Assembly: GCA_913055875.1 (NCBI GenBank)
Contig: CAJXJY010000006.1
Coordinates: forward strand, 124,001 to 188,000
Length of the DNA: 64,000 nucleotides
Origin: an uncultured Altererythrobacter sp.
GTDB taxonomy: Bacteria > Pseudomonadota > Alphaproteobacteria > Sphingomonadales > Sphingomonadaceae
Reading direction: 5' to 3'
Shown here piece by piece: positions 26,836 to 35,925 of the stretch (the stretch's first letter is position 1; each line of letters opens with the position of its first letter). The notes below the pieces were generated by a model. It saw only the letters and a program-made list of their open reading frames with translations. It was not told the DNA's origin and ran no database searches. Position numbers and translations under genes: made by a program.

Positions 26836-27150
26836 ATGGACACGCTGAGCCGCCTCGAAACCGTCATCCGCGAGCGCCTCGCCGCCGAGCCCGACGCCAG
26901 CTACGTCGCCAGCCTGCACGCGCGCGGTGCGCCCACGATCGCGCGCAAGCTGGGCGAGGAAGCGGTCGAGACGGTGGTCGCCGCGCTGTCGGGCAGCCGC
27001 GAGGAACTGGTCGGCGAGGCGGCCGACACGATCTTCCACCTGCTGGTGCTGCTGGCGGAAAAGGGCGTGCCGCTCGACGAGGTGCTGGCCGAACTCGAGC
27101 GGCGCGAGGGGGTGTCGGGACTGGACGAGAAAGCGAGCAGGAGCGACTGA
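26836..27150 (+). CDS. hisE: phosphoribosyl-ATP pyrophosphatase
   Basis: A 104-residue MazG-like HisE, removing pyrophosphate from PR-ATP in histidine synthesis. The helical metal site KLGEEAVETVVAAL and GEAADTIFHLLVLLAEKG are intact; it starts LSRLETVIRERL. The cyclohydrolase (HisI) is not fused and not in the window. Its stop overlaps the ATG of the HIT gene by one base. Confidence 0.93.
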   Translation: MDTLSRLETVIRERLAAEPDASYVASLHARGAPTIARKLGEEAVETVVAALSGSREELVGEAADTIFHLLVLLAEKGVPLDEVLAELERREGVSGLDEKASRSD

Positions 27151-27530
27151 TGCCGATCGACGCGACCCAGCCTTACGACGACGACAATATCTTCGCCAGG
27201 ATCCTGCGCGGCGAGATTCCCTCGAATAAGGTGTACGAGGACGAATGGGCCTTCGCCTTCGAGGACATCAATCCCCAAGCCGAAATCCACACACTGGTGA
27301 TCCCCAAGGGGCGCTATGTCAGCTGGGACGATTTCAGCACGACTGCCAGCCCCGAAGAAATCGCCGGCTTCGTCCGCGCGGTCGGGCATGTCGCGCGCGA
27401 GAAGGGGCTGGTCGAGCCCGGCTATCGCCTGCTCGCCAATGTCGGTGCGCATGGCGGACAGGAAGTGCCGCACCTGCACGTCCATATCTTCGGCGGACAT
27501 CCGCTGGGGCCGATGCTGGCGCGGCGGTAA
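27150..27530 (+). CDS. HIT family nucleotide hydrolase
   Basis: A 126-residue Hint-type protein with FARILRGEIPSNKVYEDEW at the N terminus and the histidine triad HLHVHIFGG near the C terminus, ending LGPMLARR. Family enzymes hydrolyse purine nucleoside phosphoramidates such as AMP-lysine. One-base overlap with hisE suggests co-translation; the association of a HIT gene with hisE is frequent in alphaproteobacteria. Confidence 0.92.
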   Translation: MPIDATQPYDDDNIFARILRGEIPSNKVYEDEWAFAFEDINPQAEIHTLVIPKGRYVSWDDFSTTASPEEIAGFVRAVGHVAREKGLVEPGYRLLANVGAHGGQEVPHLHVHIFGGHPLGPMLARR

Positions 27531-27649
27531 CCCCCTTCCCGCTTGCGGGAGGGGTCGGGGGTGGGCTTGGGCCGGAACGGCCCACCCCGCTGCGACTAGG
27601 TTCACTGCGTTCACCAAGTCTCGCTCCCCTCCCGCAAGCGGGAGGGGGA
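27531..27649. repeat. palindromic repeat (CCCGCTTGCGGGAGGGG type)
   Basis: Two inverted hairpins, CCCTTCCCGCTTGCGGGAGGGG (split here as two arms around TTGC) and CCCCTCCCGCAAGCGGGAGGGG, bracket a centre with GGGCCGGAACGGCCC. The element lies after the HIT gene, about 90 bases before ybgC, and may act as a terminator or a REP-type element. Confidence 0.75.
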
Positions 27650-27737
27650 AATCGCGCACAACCTCTCATCGCCGAAAATCACCGTCTCGTCGGTTTCGTT
27701 TGCCCAGCGACTCGCGCCTACGCTAAGGGCGCGCGCA

Positions 27738-28232
27738 ATGAGTGCAGTTCAGCCCAATCCCCCCGCCCCCAACCCGCCAGGCGGCATCATCGACGGATCG
27801 CGGCACCTCTATGCGGTGCGCGTCTATTACGAGGACACCGACCTTTCGGGCATTACCTACCATGCCAATTACCTGCGCTGGTTCGAGCGCGCGCGGTCCG
27901 ACCTGCTGCGGCTGCTCGACATCGACCAGCGCGCTGCGATCGAGGCAGGCGCCAGAGGAAAGGACGGAGGCGCCTATGCGGTCGCCGACATCCATATCCG
28001 CTATTTGCGCCCCGCCAGGCTCGACGACGACATCGTGATCGAAACGCGCTGCACCGAGATGCGCGCCGCCAGCGTGCGGATGCACCAGCGTGCCTTGCGC
28101 GATGGCGAGCCGATTGCCGAAGCCGATCTGCGCGTCGGATTTCTGTCGCCCGACGGCCGCCCGAAGCGCCAGCCCGCCGCATGGCGCGAGGCCTTCAAGA
28201 CCGTTCTCACCCCCGAAGAAGAGACTGCATGA
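27738..28232 (+). CDS. ybgC: YbgC/Tol-Pal-associated acyl-CoA thioesterase
   Basis: The 164-residue hotdog-fold thioesterase starts with a Pro-rich extension of about 22 residues. It then shows RVYYEDTDLSGITYHANYLRWFERAR, containing the catalytic Asp-Thr-Asp region and HANY. YbgC hydrolyses acyl-CoA or acyl-ACP and is nearly always the first gene of the tol-pal operon, as here. The stop overlaps the tolQ ATG by four bases. Confidence 0.92.
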   Translation: MSAVQPNPPAPNPPGGIIDGSRHLYAVRVYYEDTDLSGITYHANYLRWFERARSDLLRLLDIDQRAAIEAGARGKDGGAYAVADIHIRYLRPARLDDDIVIETRCTEMRAASVRMHQRALRDGEPIAEADLRVGFLSPDGRPKRQPAAWREAFKTVLTPEEETA

Positions 28233-28930
28233 GCACACTCGCCGCACTTTCCGTCGCCGCACCTGCGAACCGGCTCGATCCGGTCCAGCTGTTCCTCGAC
28301 GCCGACATCGTCGTCCAGGCGGTGATGGTCGGACTGATCCTCGCCAGCATCTGGACCTGGACCATCATCCTGTCCTTCAGCCTGCGCATGGCCGGCGCGA
28401 AGCGGCGCGCCGCGGCGTTCGAGCACGATTTCTGGGAAGCGGACGATTTCGACGGCTTCATGAAACACCGCGCGCGCAAGGACATCCCCTCGGCACGTAT
28501 CGCGGTGGCGGGGATGGGCGAATGGCGCCGCTCGACGAAGGGCGGGGTCAGGGACCGCGACGGCGTTCGCTCGCGCATGTCCCTGGCGATGGAGAGCCAG
28601 GTCGCGCAGGAAGCGGACGACCTCGCCGCGCGATTGAACTTCCTCGCCACCACCGGCGCGGTCGCCCCCTTCGTCGGGCTGTTCGGCACGGTGTGGGGGA
28701 TCATGAACAGCTTCTTCCAGATCGGGGTGCAGGAATCGAGTTCGCTCGCGGTGGTCGCACCGGGGATTTCCGAAGCGCTGTTCGCAACCGCGATCGGGCT
28801 GTTCGCGGCGATCCCCGCGGTGATCGCCTACAACCGGTTCAGCCACACGGTGAACCGGTTCGAAGCGCGCCTCCACCGCTTCGCCGACCGCTTCCATGCG
28901 AGCCTGAGTCGCGAGCTGGAGAAGATGTGA
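28229..28930 (+). CDS. tolQ: Tol-Pal system protein TolQ
   Basis: A 233-residue proton-channel subunit of the TolQRA motor in the inner membrane. Three transmembrane helices are evident: about residues 30-52, and two in the C-terminal half (NFLATTGAVAPFVGLFGTVWGIM and ALFATAIGLFAAIPAVIAYN). The Thr/Pro pattern is as in ExbB/MotA. ATGA overlap couples it to ybgC. A family A repeat separates it from tolR. Confidence 0.95.
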   Translation: MSTLAALSVAAPANRLDPVQLFLDADIVVQAVMVGLILASIWTWTIILSFSLRMAGAKRRAAAFEHDFWEADDFDGFMKHRARKDIPSARIAVAGMGEWRRSTKGGVRDRDGVRSRMSLAMESQVAQEADDLAARLNFLATTGAVAPFVGLFGTVWGIMNSFFQIGVQESSSLAVVAPGISEALFATAIGLFAAIPAVIAYNRFSHTVNRFEARLHRFADRFHASLSRELEKM

Positions 28931-28938
28931 TGGAGGAG

Positions 28939-29012
28939 TTTCTGTTGCGTGCGGATCGGACCTCCGTCCGATCCTTGCGGCACCGGCCCGCTCCCGGCGG
29001 TCCGACGACTGC
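28939..29012. repeat. palindromic repeat, family A, partial copy 3
   Basis: It contains TTGCGTGCGGATCGGACC and the matching half CGTCCGATCC, identical over more than 40 bases to 24114-24160, then diverges. The large 30-bp inverted repeat is missing. It lies in the 122-base gap between tolQ and tolR, an unusual place, since these genes are normally adjacent. Confidence 0.85.
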
Positions 29013-29052
29013 CAATGGTGACATCTGTCATTCCCGCCGGAAGGGTAAACTG

Positions 29053-29499
<447 letters not shown>

Positions 29500-29511
29500 C
29501 GCGGGCGCCTT

Positions 29512-30309
29512 ATGGGAGAGACCGCCTTACGCAGCGACGAACGCATCGGCCTCGGGGTCGCCGTCGTGCTGCACGCGGCATTGCTCGCACTGCTGCTGCT
29601 GCAGCCGGCACCGTCCGGATCGCCTGCCGTGCCCGAACGGATGACGGTGAGCCTGGCCGAGGATGTCGGCCTGACCGCGATGGCGCCCGATCCCGTCTCC
29701 GAGAGCCGCGCCGCGATCGCCCCGACGCTCAGCGACGAGCCGCTGCCCGCGCCGGTGCAGCAGGCGGCGCCCGACCCCGCGCCGCGCCCGCAGACGGTCG
29801 CGCCGCCCGCCTCGCGCCCCGCGCGCACGACCCAACGCCGCCGCCCGGATCGTCCCGCCTCGCGCACCCGCGAACAGCCCGCGGCCGCGCCGACGCGCAG
29901 CGGGGGCAGCCGGATCGGTGCCGATTTCCTCCCCGGCAGCGGCGACAGCACCACCACCGAGGATACGCGCCTCCCCGCGAGCCAGATCGGCGCCAGCGCA
30001 CGCGCCTCGCTCGTTCAGGCCATCGCCCGTAAGATCAAGCCGCACTGGCAACCTCCGAGCGGACCGGAAGTGGACCAGATCGTTACCGTGCTGCGGTTCC
30101 GGTTGAACGAAGACGGTTCGCTTGCGGGCCGTCCGAGCGTTGTTCGCCAGACCGGCGTGAACGACACCAACCGGGCCCAGGCGGACCGGCACGCGGAGCA
30201 GGCCATCCGGGCCGTACAACTGGCCGACCCGTTCGATTTGCCGCCCGAGTATTACAATGCTTGGAAGAACATCACCGCCTTCAGCTTCGACTGGAAACTC
30301 TCGCAATGA
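29512..30309 (+). CDS. tolA: TolA/TonB-C-like periplasm-spanning protein
   Basis: A 265-residue protein with one N-terminal transmembrane helix (about residues 12-32, VAVVLHAALLALLLLQP). A Pro/Ala/Arg-rich, probably extended periplasmic region follows (about 35-155). The C-terminal domain (about 160-265) has KIKPHWQPP and VTVLRFRLNEDGSLAGRP, characteristic of TolA/TonB C. Position between tolR and tolB identifies it as TolA. The overlap with tolB is ATGA. Confidence 0.88.
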   Translation: MGETALRSDERIGLGVAVVLHAALLALLLLQPAPSGSPAVPERMTVSLAEDVGLTAMAPDPVSESRAAIAPTLSDEPLPAPVQQAAPDPAPRPQTVAPPASRPARTTQRRRPDRPASRTREQPAAAPTRSGGSRIGADFLPGSGDSTTTEDTRLPASQIGASARASLVQAIARKIKPHWQPPSGPEVDQIVTVLRFRLNEDGSLAGRPSVVRQTGVNDTNRAQADRHAEQAIRAVQLADPFDLPPEYYNAWKNITAFSFDWKLSQ

Positions 30310-31691
30310 AACGCCTGCTTCTCCTCTTCACAGCCCTCTTTGCCCTGCCGCTCGCCGCGCAGGATCTTGGCGAGCCGATCCCCGAGGGCGGCGAGGTCGA
30401 GACGATGGGAGAAGCGGACGAAGGCGGACTCACCGGTTCTGTCTCGTTCGAAGGCAACCTCGACGATCTCGGCATCGCCATCCCCGGTTTCGCCACCGAT
30501 GCCGACCGTCCGACCCCCGCCAGCGCCAGCGGCACCGCTGCGCTGGGCAAGGAAATCGGGCGCATCGTCTACAACGATCTGCGCAATAACGGCCTATTCA
30601 AGCCGGTCGGCCCCGACAGCCTGCCGCAGCCCACTTTCGCCAATATCACCGCGCCAGCCTGGGCGACCTGGTCCAATCGCGGCGCGGAGATGCTGGTGCA
30701 CGGCTACGTCCGCGCGCGCGGCGACGGCAAGCTGGTGGTCGGGTGCTATCTCTACGACATGCAGCTGAGGAGCGAGCTGGTGCGCGAGGGCTGGATCGTG
30801 CCGCCTTCGGACTGGCGCCGCGCCGGGCACAAATGTGCCGACCTGGTCTATTCGCGGCTCACCGGCGAAAGCCCGTTCTTCGACAGCCGTATCGCCTATA
30901 TCGCCGAGACCGGCCCGAAGGACAATCGCACCAAGCGCCTCGCGATCATGGATTCGGACGGTGCCAATCACCGCTTCATCACCACCGGCCGCGCGACCGC
31001 GCTGACCCCGCGCTATTCGCCCGACTACCGCCAGCTGCTCTATCTCAGCTATGTCGACGGCAATCCGCGCATCTACGTCTACGATATCGGCACCGGGCGC
31101 CAGACGCTGGTGACCGAGAGCACCAACCCGACCTTCGCCCCGCGCTGGAGCCCCGACGGCAAGTGGATTCTCTATTCGATGGCGGTGTCGGGCAATACCG
31201 ACATCTACCGCGTTTCCTCGCAGGGCGGACCGAGCGTGAGGCTCACCAACCTGCCGGGGATCGATATCGGCGGCTCCTATTCGCCCGACGGCAGCAGGAT
31301 CGTGTTCGAAAGCGATCGCTCGGGCGAGCAGCAGCTCTACATCATGGATGCGGACGGCTCGAACCAGCGGCGTCTCACCAATATGGGAGGACGCGCGGCG
31401 ACGCCCGAATGGAGCCCGCGCGGCGACCAGATCGCCTTCACGCATATCGCGGGCGATTTCAACATCGCGGTCATCACGCCGCAGGGCCGCGGCTTTCGCA
31501 AGCTGACCAATGGCTGGCAGGACGAGGCACCGACCTGGGCGCCCAACGGCCGCATCATCCAGTTCTTCCGCACCGAACGCAATTCGGGGCGGGCAGGTTT
31601 GTGGCAGGTCGATCTGACCGGTGAGAATGAAAGGAAGCTGCCGACGCCGGTCGACGCGTCGGATCCGGCCTGGGGACCGATTCTGCCCTAG
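30306..31691 (+). CDS. tolB: Tol-Pal system protein TolB
   Basis: A 461-residue periplasmic protein with signal peptide (FTALFALPLAAQ), an N-terminal alpha/beta domain, and a six-bladed beta-propeller. Repeats such as PRYSPDYRQLLYLSYVDG, PRWSPDGKWILYSM, and SYSPDGSRIVFESDRSG are plainly visible. TolB binds Pal and links it to TolA. The true ATG at 30306 is inside the tolA stop. Confidence 0.95.
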   Translation: MKRLLLLFTALFALPLAAQDLGEPIPEGGEVETMGEADEGGLTGSVSFEGNLDDLGIAIPGFATDADRPTPASASGTAALGKEIGRIVYNDLRNNGLFKPVGPDSLPQPTFANITAPAWATWSNRGAEMLVHGYVRARGDGKLVVGCYLYDMQLRSELVREGWIVPPSDWRRAGHKCADLVYSRLTGESPFFDSRIAYIAETGPKDNRTKRLAIMDSDGANHRFITTGRATALTPRYSPDYRQLLYLSYVDGNPRIYVYDIGTGRQTLVTESTNPTFAPRWSPDGKWILYSMAVSGNTDIYRVSSQGGPSVRLTNLPGIDIGGSYSPDGSRIVFESDRSGEQQLYIMDADGSNQRRLTNMGGRAATPEWSPRGDQIAFTHIAGDFNIAVITPQGRGFRKLTNGWQDEAPTWAPNGRIIQFFRTERNSGRAGLWQVDLTGENERKLPTPVDASDPAWGPILP

Positions 31692-31749
31692 GCGCATTGT
31701 TTTCCATGTTGCGGGGTCGCACCCATATCTCTCTTGTGAGGATGAACCT

Positions 31750-32265
31750 ATGAATACTCGCATCGCAACCATCGCGCTTCTCTCGGCGACTGCGCTTTCG
31801 CTCGGCGCCTGCAAGTCCAAGGCTCCAACCGAGCTGCCGCCCGATCCGGAGCCCACCGTCAGCAATCCGGCGACGACCAACACGCCTACCGGCCCGGTGC
31901 TCGGCACGCAGGCGCATTTCGAGAATGCGGTGAACGGTCAGAACGTGATCTATTTCGACACCGACCGCTACAATATCGACACCTCCGATGCCGCCGCGTT
32001 GCAGACGCAGGCGCAATATCTCGCGCGCTATCCGCAAATCTCGATCACGATCGAGGGCCATTGCGACGAACGCGGCACGCGCGAATACAATCTTGCGCTG
32101 GGCGAACGCCGCGCCAATGCGGCGAAGAACTATCTCGTCAGCCTCGGCGTCGACACCGCGCGCATCCGCACGGTCAGCTACGGCAAGGAACGTCCCGTCG
32201 CGCTCGGCTCGAACGCGCAGGCCTGGGCGCAGAATCGCCGCGCGGTCAGCGTGGTGATCAACTGA
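31750..32265 (+). CDS. pal: peptidoglycan-associated lipoprotein
   Basis: A 171-residue outer-membrane lipoprotein with the lipobox LGAC (Cys21) and an OmpA-like peptidoglycan-binding domain: VIYFDTDRYNIDT, EGHCDERGTREYNLALGERRA, and SYGKERPVALG. The linker after the Cys is Pro/Thr-rich. Last gene of the tol-pal operon here; the usual cpoB (ybgF) gene does not follow directly. Confidence 0.95.
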   Translation: MNTRIATIALLSATALSLGACKSKAPTELPPDPEPTVSNPATTNTPTGPVLGTQAHFENAVNGQNVIYFDTDRYNIDTSDAAALQTQAQYLARYPQISITIEGHCDERGTREYNLALGERRANAAKNYLVSLGVDTARIRTVSYGKERPVALGSNAQAWAQNRRAVSVVIN

Positions 32266-32421
32266 TCAGCTGGTGATTTCGACGGCAGCGAGCGGCGCGG
32301 CGGGAACACCCGCCGCGCCGTTTGCGTTCGCATCGACAGCCATCCCCGCGCGTGCGGTCAGCACGAACAGCGCCATGGCGAAGGCGCACAAGGCGGTGGA
32401 AAGGGAAAGCTGGCGGCTCAT
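32266..32421 (-). CDS. small secreted or membrane peptide
   Basis: A 51-residue product from the ATG at 32421. It begins SRQLSLSTALCAFAMALFVLTARAGMAVDA, a good signal peptide or single transmembrane helix. Then comes a short Ala/Gly-rich tail. The gene abuts pal (convergent, no gap). A secreted peptide of about 25 residues is possible; I do not recognise it. Confidence 0.5.
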   Translation of the reverse strand: MSRQLSLSTALCAFAMALFVLTARAGMAVDANANGAAGVPAAPLAAVEITS

Positions 32422-32589
32422 GATCGGTTCTTCGGTCTCGCTGATGCGGGCCGGTAACCCACAGATATGAAAGCTTCGTTGCATTGCAACATTTCACGAT
32501 GAAACTTGTTCCGCTCCCTTCCATCGATCCGCAACCATCCCTAGACTGACTGCCATGACCGCCCGACCGACGACTTCGGACCACTGCCG

Positions 32590-33123
32590 ATGAGCCGCGC
32601 GCGACGCTCGAACGACTGGGGTTTCCCGCGCTGGCGCGGCTACGGCTCGTCGCGCGAGGCGACCACCGTGCGCATCTGCGACCGGCACGGCTGCGAGGAG
32701 AAGGGCGACTGCCCCGCGCCCAAGGCGCCCAACAGCCCCGAGAAGTGGTATTTCTGCCAGCAGCACGCGGCCGAATACAACCGCAAGTGGGACTATTTCG
32801 AAGGCCTCGACAAGGCCGAGAAGGAGCAGCGCGCCAAGGCCGAACGCGCCGAGAACGCGGGGTATGCGGAGGCGCAGCACTACGGCTGGAGCGGCTCGGG
32901 CGACGGCTCGCGCACCGCCGACGAGATGCGCGCGCTCGATGTGCTCGAGCTCGAGGCGGACGCCGATTTCGCGGCGATCAAGAAGGCCTACCGGGTGCGC
33001 GCGAAAGCGGTGCATCCCGACGTCAAGCCCGACGATGCCGAGGCGGCGGCCGAATTCCAGAAGCTGCAGGTCGCCTACGAAGTGCTGCGCCAGGCCGAAG
33101 ACCGGCGCGAGTGGAAGGGATGA
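32590..33123 (+). CDS. J-domain protein
   Basis: The 177-residue protein has a C-terminal J domain (about residues 115-175) with DVLELEADADFAAIKKAYR and the essential HPD tripeptide in AKAVHPDVKPDD. The N-terminal half has Cys residues (ICDRHGCEEKGDCPAP, FCQQHAAEYN) that could bind a metal. It would stimulate an Hsp70 partner (DnaK). The DnaJ Gly/Phe and zinc-finger domains are missing. The stop overlaps the next ATG (ATGA). Confidence 0.9.
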   Translation: MSRARRSNDWGFPRWRGYGSSREATTVRICDRHGCEEKGDCPAPKAPNSPEKWYFCQQHAAEYNRKWDYFEGLDKAEKEQRAKAERAENAGYAEAQHYGWSGSGDGSRTADEMRALDVLELEADADFAAIKKAYRVRAKAVHPDVKPDDAEAAAEFQKLQVAYEVLRQAEDRREWKG

Positions 33124-33872
33124 GCGGCATCGCCCGCTTCGGCCCCGACGAGACCGGGCCGGCGGCGAAGGCACTGGGCAGGGACGGGGTCGTGCTGCTC
33201 GATCGCTTCTGGCCGTCGGCGGATATCGCCTCGCTGCACGATGCGGTGCTGGCGCGGCACCCCGAGCTGACCGATGCGGCGCTGCTGCGCGACCGGTTCG
33301 AGCTCGGCGACGGGCGTTTCAGCGCGCCGGTGACGATCGGTGCGACGTTGCGCGGCAGCGGCGTGTTCGACCACCCGGCAGTGGAGGCGTTGCTCGCGTC
33401 GGTGCTGGGCGAGGATTTCGTCTACGACGCCTTCGGCACGGTGATGGCGCAGGCGGGCTGTCCGGCGCAGCGCCGCCACCGCGACGGCGGGCTGCTGTTT
33501 CCCGAGACCGGCGTCGACCGCGTGCTGCCGCCCGCCGCGCTGACTTTGTTCGTGCCGCTCGTCGCAGTCACTAGCGACAACGCTCCGACCGCCTTCTGGC
33601 CCGGCTCGCACCGCTTCGACAAACCCGCTGCCAAGGCCGATCCGGTCGTACCCGAGGTGCCGCTCGGCAGCGCGCTGCTGTGGGACTACCGCATCCTCCA
33701 TCGCGGTCTGGCCAATGACAGCGAGCGGCACCGCCCGGCGCTCTATTTCAGCGCCGGCCGGCCGTTCTGGTTCGACCACAAGAATTTCGGCCGCGACAAC
33801 CGGCGGCTGATCGCCGAGGTCGAGACTATGGCCGAACTGGGCAAGCGGTATGCGCGGGCGGAGCCTGTTTGA
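33120..33872 (+). CDS. phytanoyl-CoA dioxygenase family protein
   Basis: A 250-residue Fe(II)/2-oxoglutarate dioxygenase-like protein of the PhyH family. The ligands are probably the His/Asp in QRRHRDGGLLF and the later His in ILHRGLANDS, with the 2-oxoglutarate Arg in SERHRPALYFSAG. The segment TAFWPGSHRFDKP is also typical. The substrate is unknown. Translational coupling with the J-domain gene suggests but does not explain a shared role. Confidence 0.82.
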   Translation: MSGIARFGPDETGPAAKALGRDGVVLLDRFWPSADIASLHDAVLARHPELTDAALLRDRFELGDGRFSAPVTIGATLRGSGVFDHPAVEALLASVLGEDFVYDAFGTVMAQAGCPAQRRHRDGGLLFPETGVDRVLPPAALTLFVPLVAVTSDNAPTAFWPGSHRFDKPAAKADPVVPEVPLGSALLWDYRILHRGLANDSERHRPALYFSAGRPFWFDHKNFGRDNRRLIAEVETMAELGKRYARAEPV

Positions 33873-34022
33873 GGGCGGGCAGGACGCGACGGATCATCGC
33901 CAGGCGGCTCATGTCCGGCCGGGATGCAAGACGGTCCCGCCGGTGAAACCGTGCCGGTCGGGATTTTCGATTGCTGTCCCGAGCAGTCGGCGTTTCGGCG
34001 CGGGCGAGAAATCCGACTTGCC

Positions 34023-34595
34023 TCAAACGCGCTCGTGCCGGCGAGCGAGGATCGTCCGAACCATCACTCGCAGCGCAAACAGGAACAGGCCGACGAACAA
34101 CACCGCAAGCGGAATGGCGATCGCCGGCGATTTATCGTCGAACGATACAAGATTCATGGCGGCTATACAGCCGAACATCACAATCCAGACCAGGCCCATC
34201 CTGCCCCATGCCCGCCCCATCGCGACATCGAATTCGCGCCCGTCGCGCCGCGGGGCGTCCGGCTTGCGGCCCCGGATCGGGCGCAGCACGTCGCGCATGC
34301 TCCAGCGTTGCCAGGCGAAAAACGCCGCAGACGCCGCAATGACGAGCGGCCAGAAGAACGCTTCGCTGATGCGAAGCAGCGCGAAGGCCGCGAGGATGAG
34401 TGCGAGCGCAATCGCCACTCCCAGGACGATCGTCCAGATGTTCCGCGATCGCAGCCGGCGCCGGAATGCCGCGACCATCTCGTCGCGCTCGGCTCGGGTG
34501 ATGCTGTAGCCGCGACCCCAGCGCCAGACATAGTAGCGGTAGCCGCCCTCGACAGGCTTGAAGAAGCTTTCGAAAACGGCGGTCTCGTCGATCAC
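34023..34595 (-). CDS. hypothetical membrane protein
   Basis: A 190-residue product with four hydrophobic segments in two pairs (about residues 53-74 and 78-95, then 130-150 and 157-178) separated by a polar, basic loop (MRDVLRPIRGRKPDAPRRDG). The first 50 residues are soluble and aromatic-rich. I do not recognise the family. The stop is 150 bases from the PhyH stop (33872), and the gene lies four bases downstream of the transsulfuration gene on the same strand. Confidence 0.65.
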   Translation of the reverse strand: MIDETAVFESFFKPVEGGYRYYVWRWGRGYSITRAERDEMVAAFRRRLRSRNIWTIVLGVAIALALILAAFALLRISEAFFWPLVIAASAAFFAWQRWSMRDVLRPIRGRKPDAPRRDGREFDVAMGRAWGRMGLVWIVMFGCIAAMNLVSFDDKSPAIAIPLAVLFVGLFLFALRVMVRTILARRHERV

Positions 34596-34599
34596 GATC

Positions 34600-35919
34600 T
34601 CACACCGCTTCCAGCGCCTGCTCGAAATCGGCGATCAGATCGTCCGGATCTTCGATCCCGATGCTGATCCGCACCAGGTTGTCGCCGATGCCGAGTTCCT
34701 GCCGCCGCCCGTGCGCGACCGACAGGTGCGTCATCGACGCGGGATGGCTGGCGAGCGTCTCGGTGCCGCCGAGGCTGACTGCGAGCTTGGCCACTTTCAG
34801 ACTGTCGAGGAAGCGGAAGCATTCGGCCTCGCCGCCCTCGATGAACAGCGAGAAGGTCGAGCCCGCGCCGCTGCAATGGCGGTCGTAGATGTCCTGCTGG
34901 CGCTCGTCGGCGATGAAGCCGAGATAGCCGAGGCCCTCGACCTTGGGGTGGCTCTTGAGGAATTCGCACACTTTCGCCGCGTTCTCCCCCGCGCGCTGCA
35001 TCCGCAGCTCGACCGTTTCGAGGCTGCGCAGCAGCATCCACGCGGTGTTGGGATCGGCGATGCCGCCCATCGTGTTCCTGAGCGCGCGGACCGGGTCCAT
35101 CCACTTTTTCGCACCGCTGACCGAGCCGGCGACGAGGTCCGAATGGCCGCCGACATATTTGGTCAGCGAATAGCACACGATGTCCGCGCCGTTGTCGAGC
35201 GGGCGCTGCCACAGCGGGCCGAGGAAGGTGTTGTCGATTGCGATCGGGGTCTCGGCCGGGTCGAGCGCAGCGTCGCGTGCGGCCTTCACGGCTTCGACGT
35301 CGACCAGCGCATTGGTCGGGTTGCCGGGGCTTTCGAGATAGATCATCGCGACCTTGCCGCCGTTCTCCTCGGCCTGACTCTTCGCTCGCGCGAGCACGTC
35401 GTCGAGCTGCTCGCGGCTCGCCCCGGCGGGGAAGTCGACATAGCTGACGCCGAATTTCGACAGCACCTTGGCGACGAAGCCCTCGCTCGCGGCGTAGAGC
35501 GGGCCCGAATGGACGATCACGTCGCCCTGGCTGACATAGGCCAGCATCAGGATGCAGATCGCGGTCATCCCGCTCGAAAAGCACAGCGCGTCCTCGGCGC
35601 CGTCCCAAATGCCCAGCCGGTCCTCGAGGATTTCCTGGTTGGGGCCGTTGAAGCGCGAATAGACAAGGCCTTCGGCGCCGCCCGGGCGCTGGCCGGTAAT
35701 GCCTTCGAAATGGCGCTTGCCCGCCGCGGCGTTCTCGAACGCGAAGGTGCTGGTGAGGAAGATCGGGGCCTTGAGCGAGCCCTCGGACAGCGCCGGGTCG
35801 TAGCCATGCCCCATCATCAGCGTGCTGGGTTTCATCTCGCGCCCGGCGAGTTTCTCGACCTCGGGCTTGGGCTTGCGCCGCGGGGTGGGCTGGTCGGTCG
35901 AATCGATAGCGTCGGTCAT
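34600..35919 (-). CDS. cystathionine gamma-synthase family PLP enzyme
   Basis: A 439-residue trans-sulfuration enzyme (Cys/Met metabolism PLP family). The PLP lysine lies in YSLTKYVGGHSDLVAG; YSRFNGPN and FSSGMTAI upstream, and GGTETLASHPASMTH downstream, are family hallmarks. An N-terminal extension of about 40 residues is present. Cystathionine gamma-synthase, O-succinylhomoserine sulfhydrylase and methionine gamma-lyase activities cannot be separated by eye. Its mRNA leader (35920-36024) is strongly structured and hides the likely ribosome-binding site (see separate entry). Confidence 0.88.
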   Translation of the reverse strand: MTDAIDSTDQPTPRRKPKPEVEKLAGREMKPSTLMMGHGYDPALSEGSLKAPIFLTSTFAFENAAAGKRHFEGITGQRPGGAEGLVYSRFNGPNQEILEDRLGIWDGAEDALCFSSGMTAICILMLAYVSQGDVIVHSGPLYAASEGFVAKVLSKFGVSYVDFPAGASREQLDDVLARAKSQAEENGGKVAMIYLESPGNPTNALVDVEAVKAARDAALDPAETPIAIDNTFLGPLWQRPLDNGADIVCYSLTKYVGGHSDLVAGSVSGAKKWMDPVRALRNTMGGIADPNTAWMLLRSLETVELRMQRAGENAAKVCEFLKSHPKVEGLGYLGFIADERQQDIYDRHCSGAGSTFSLFIEGGEAECFRFLDSLKVAKLAVSLGGTETLASHPASMTHLSVAHGRRQELGIGDNLVRISIGIEDPDDLIADFEQALEAV

Positions 35920-35925
35920 GGGGAG

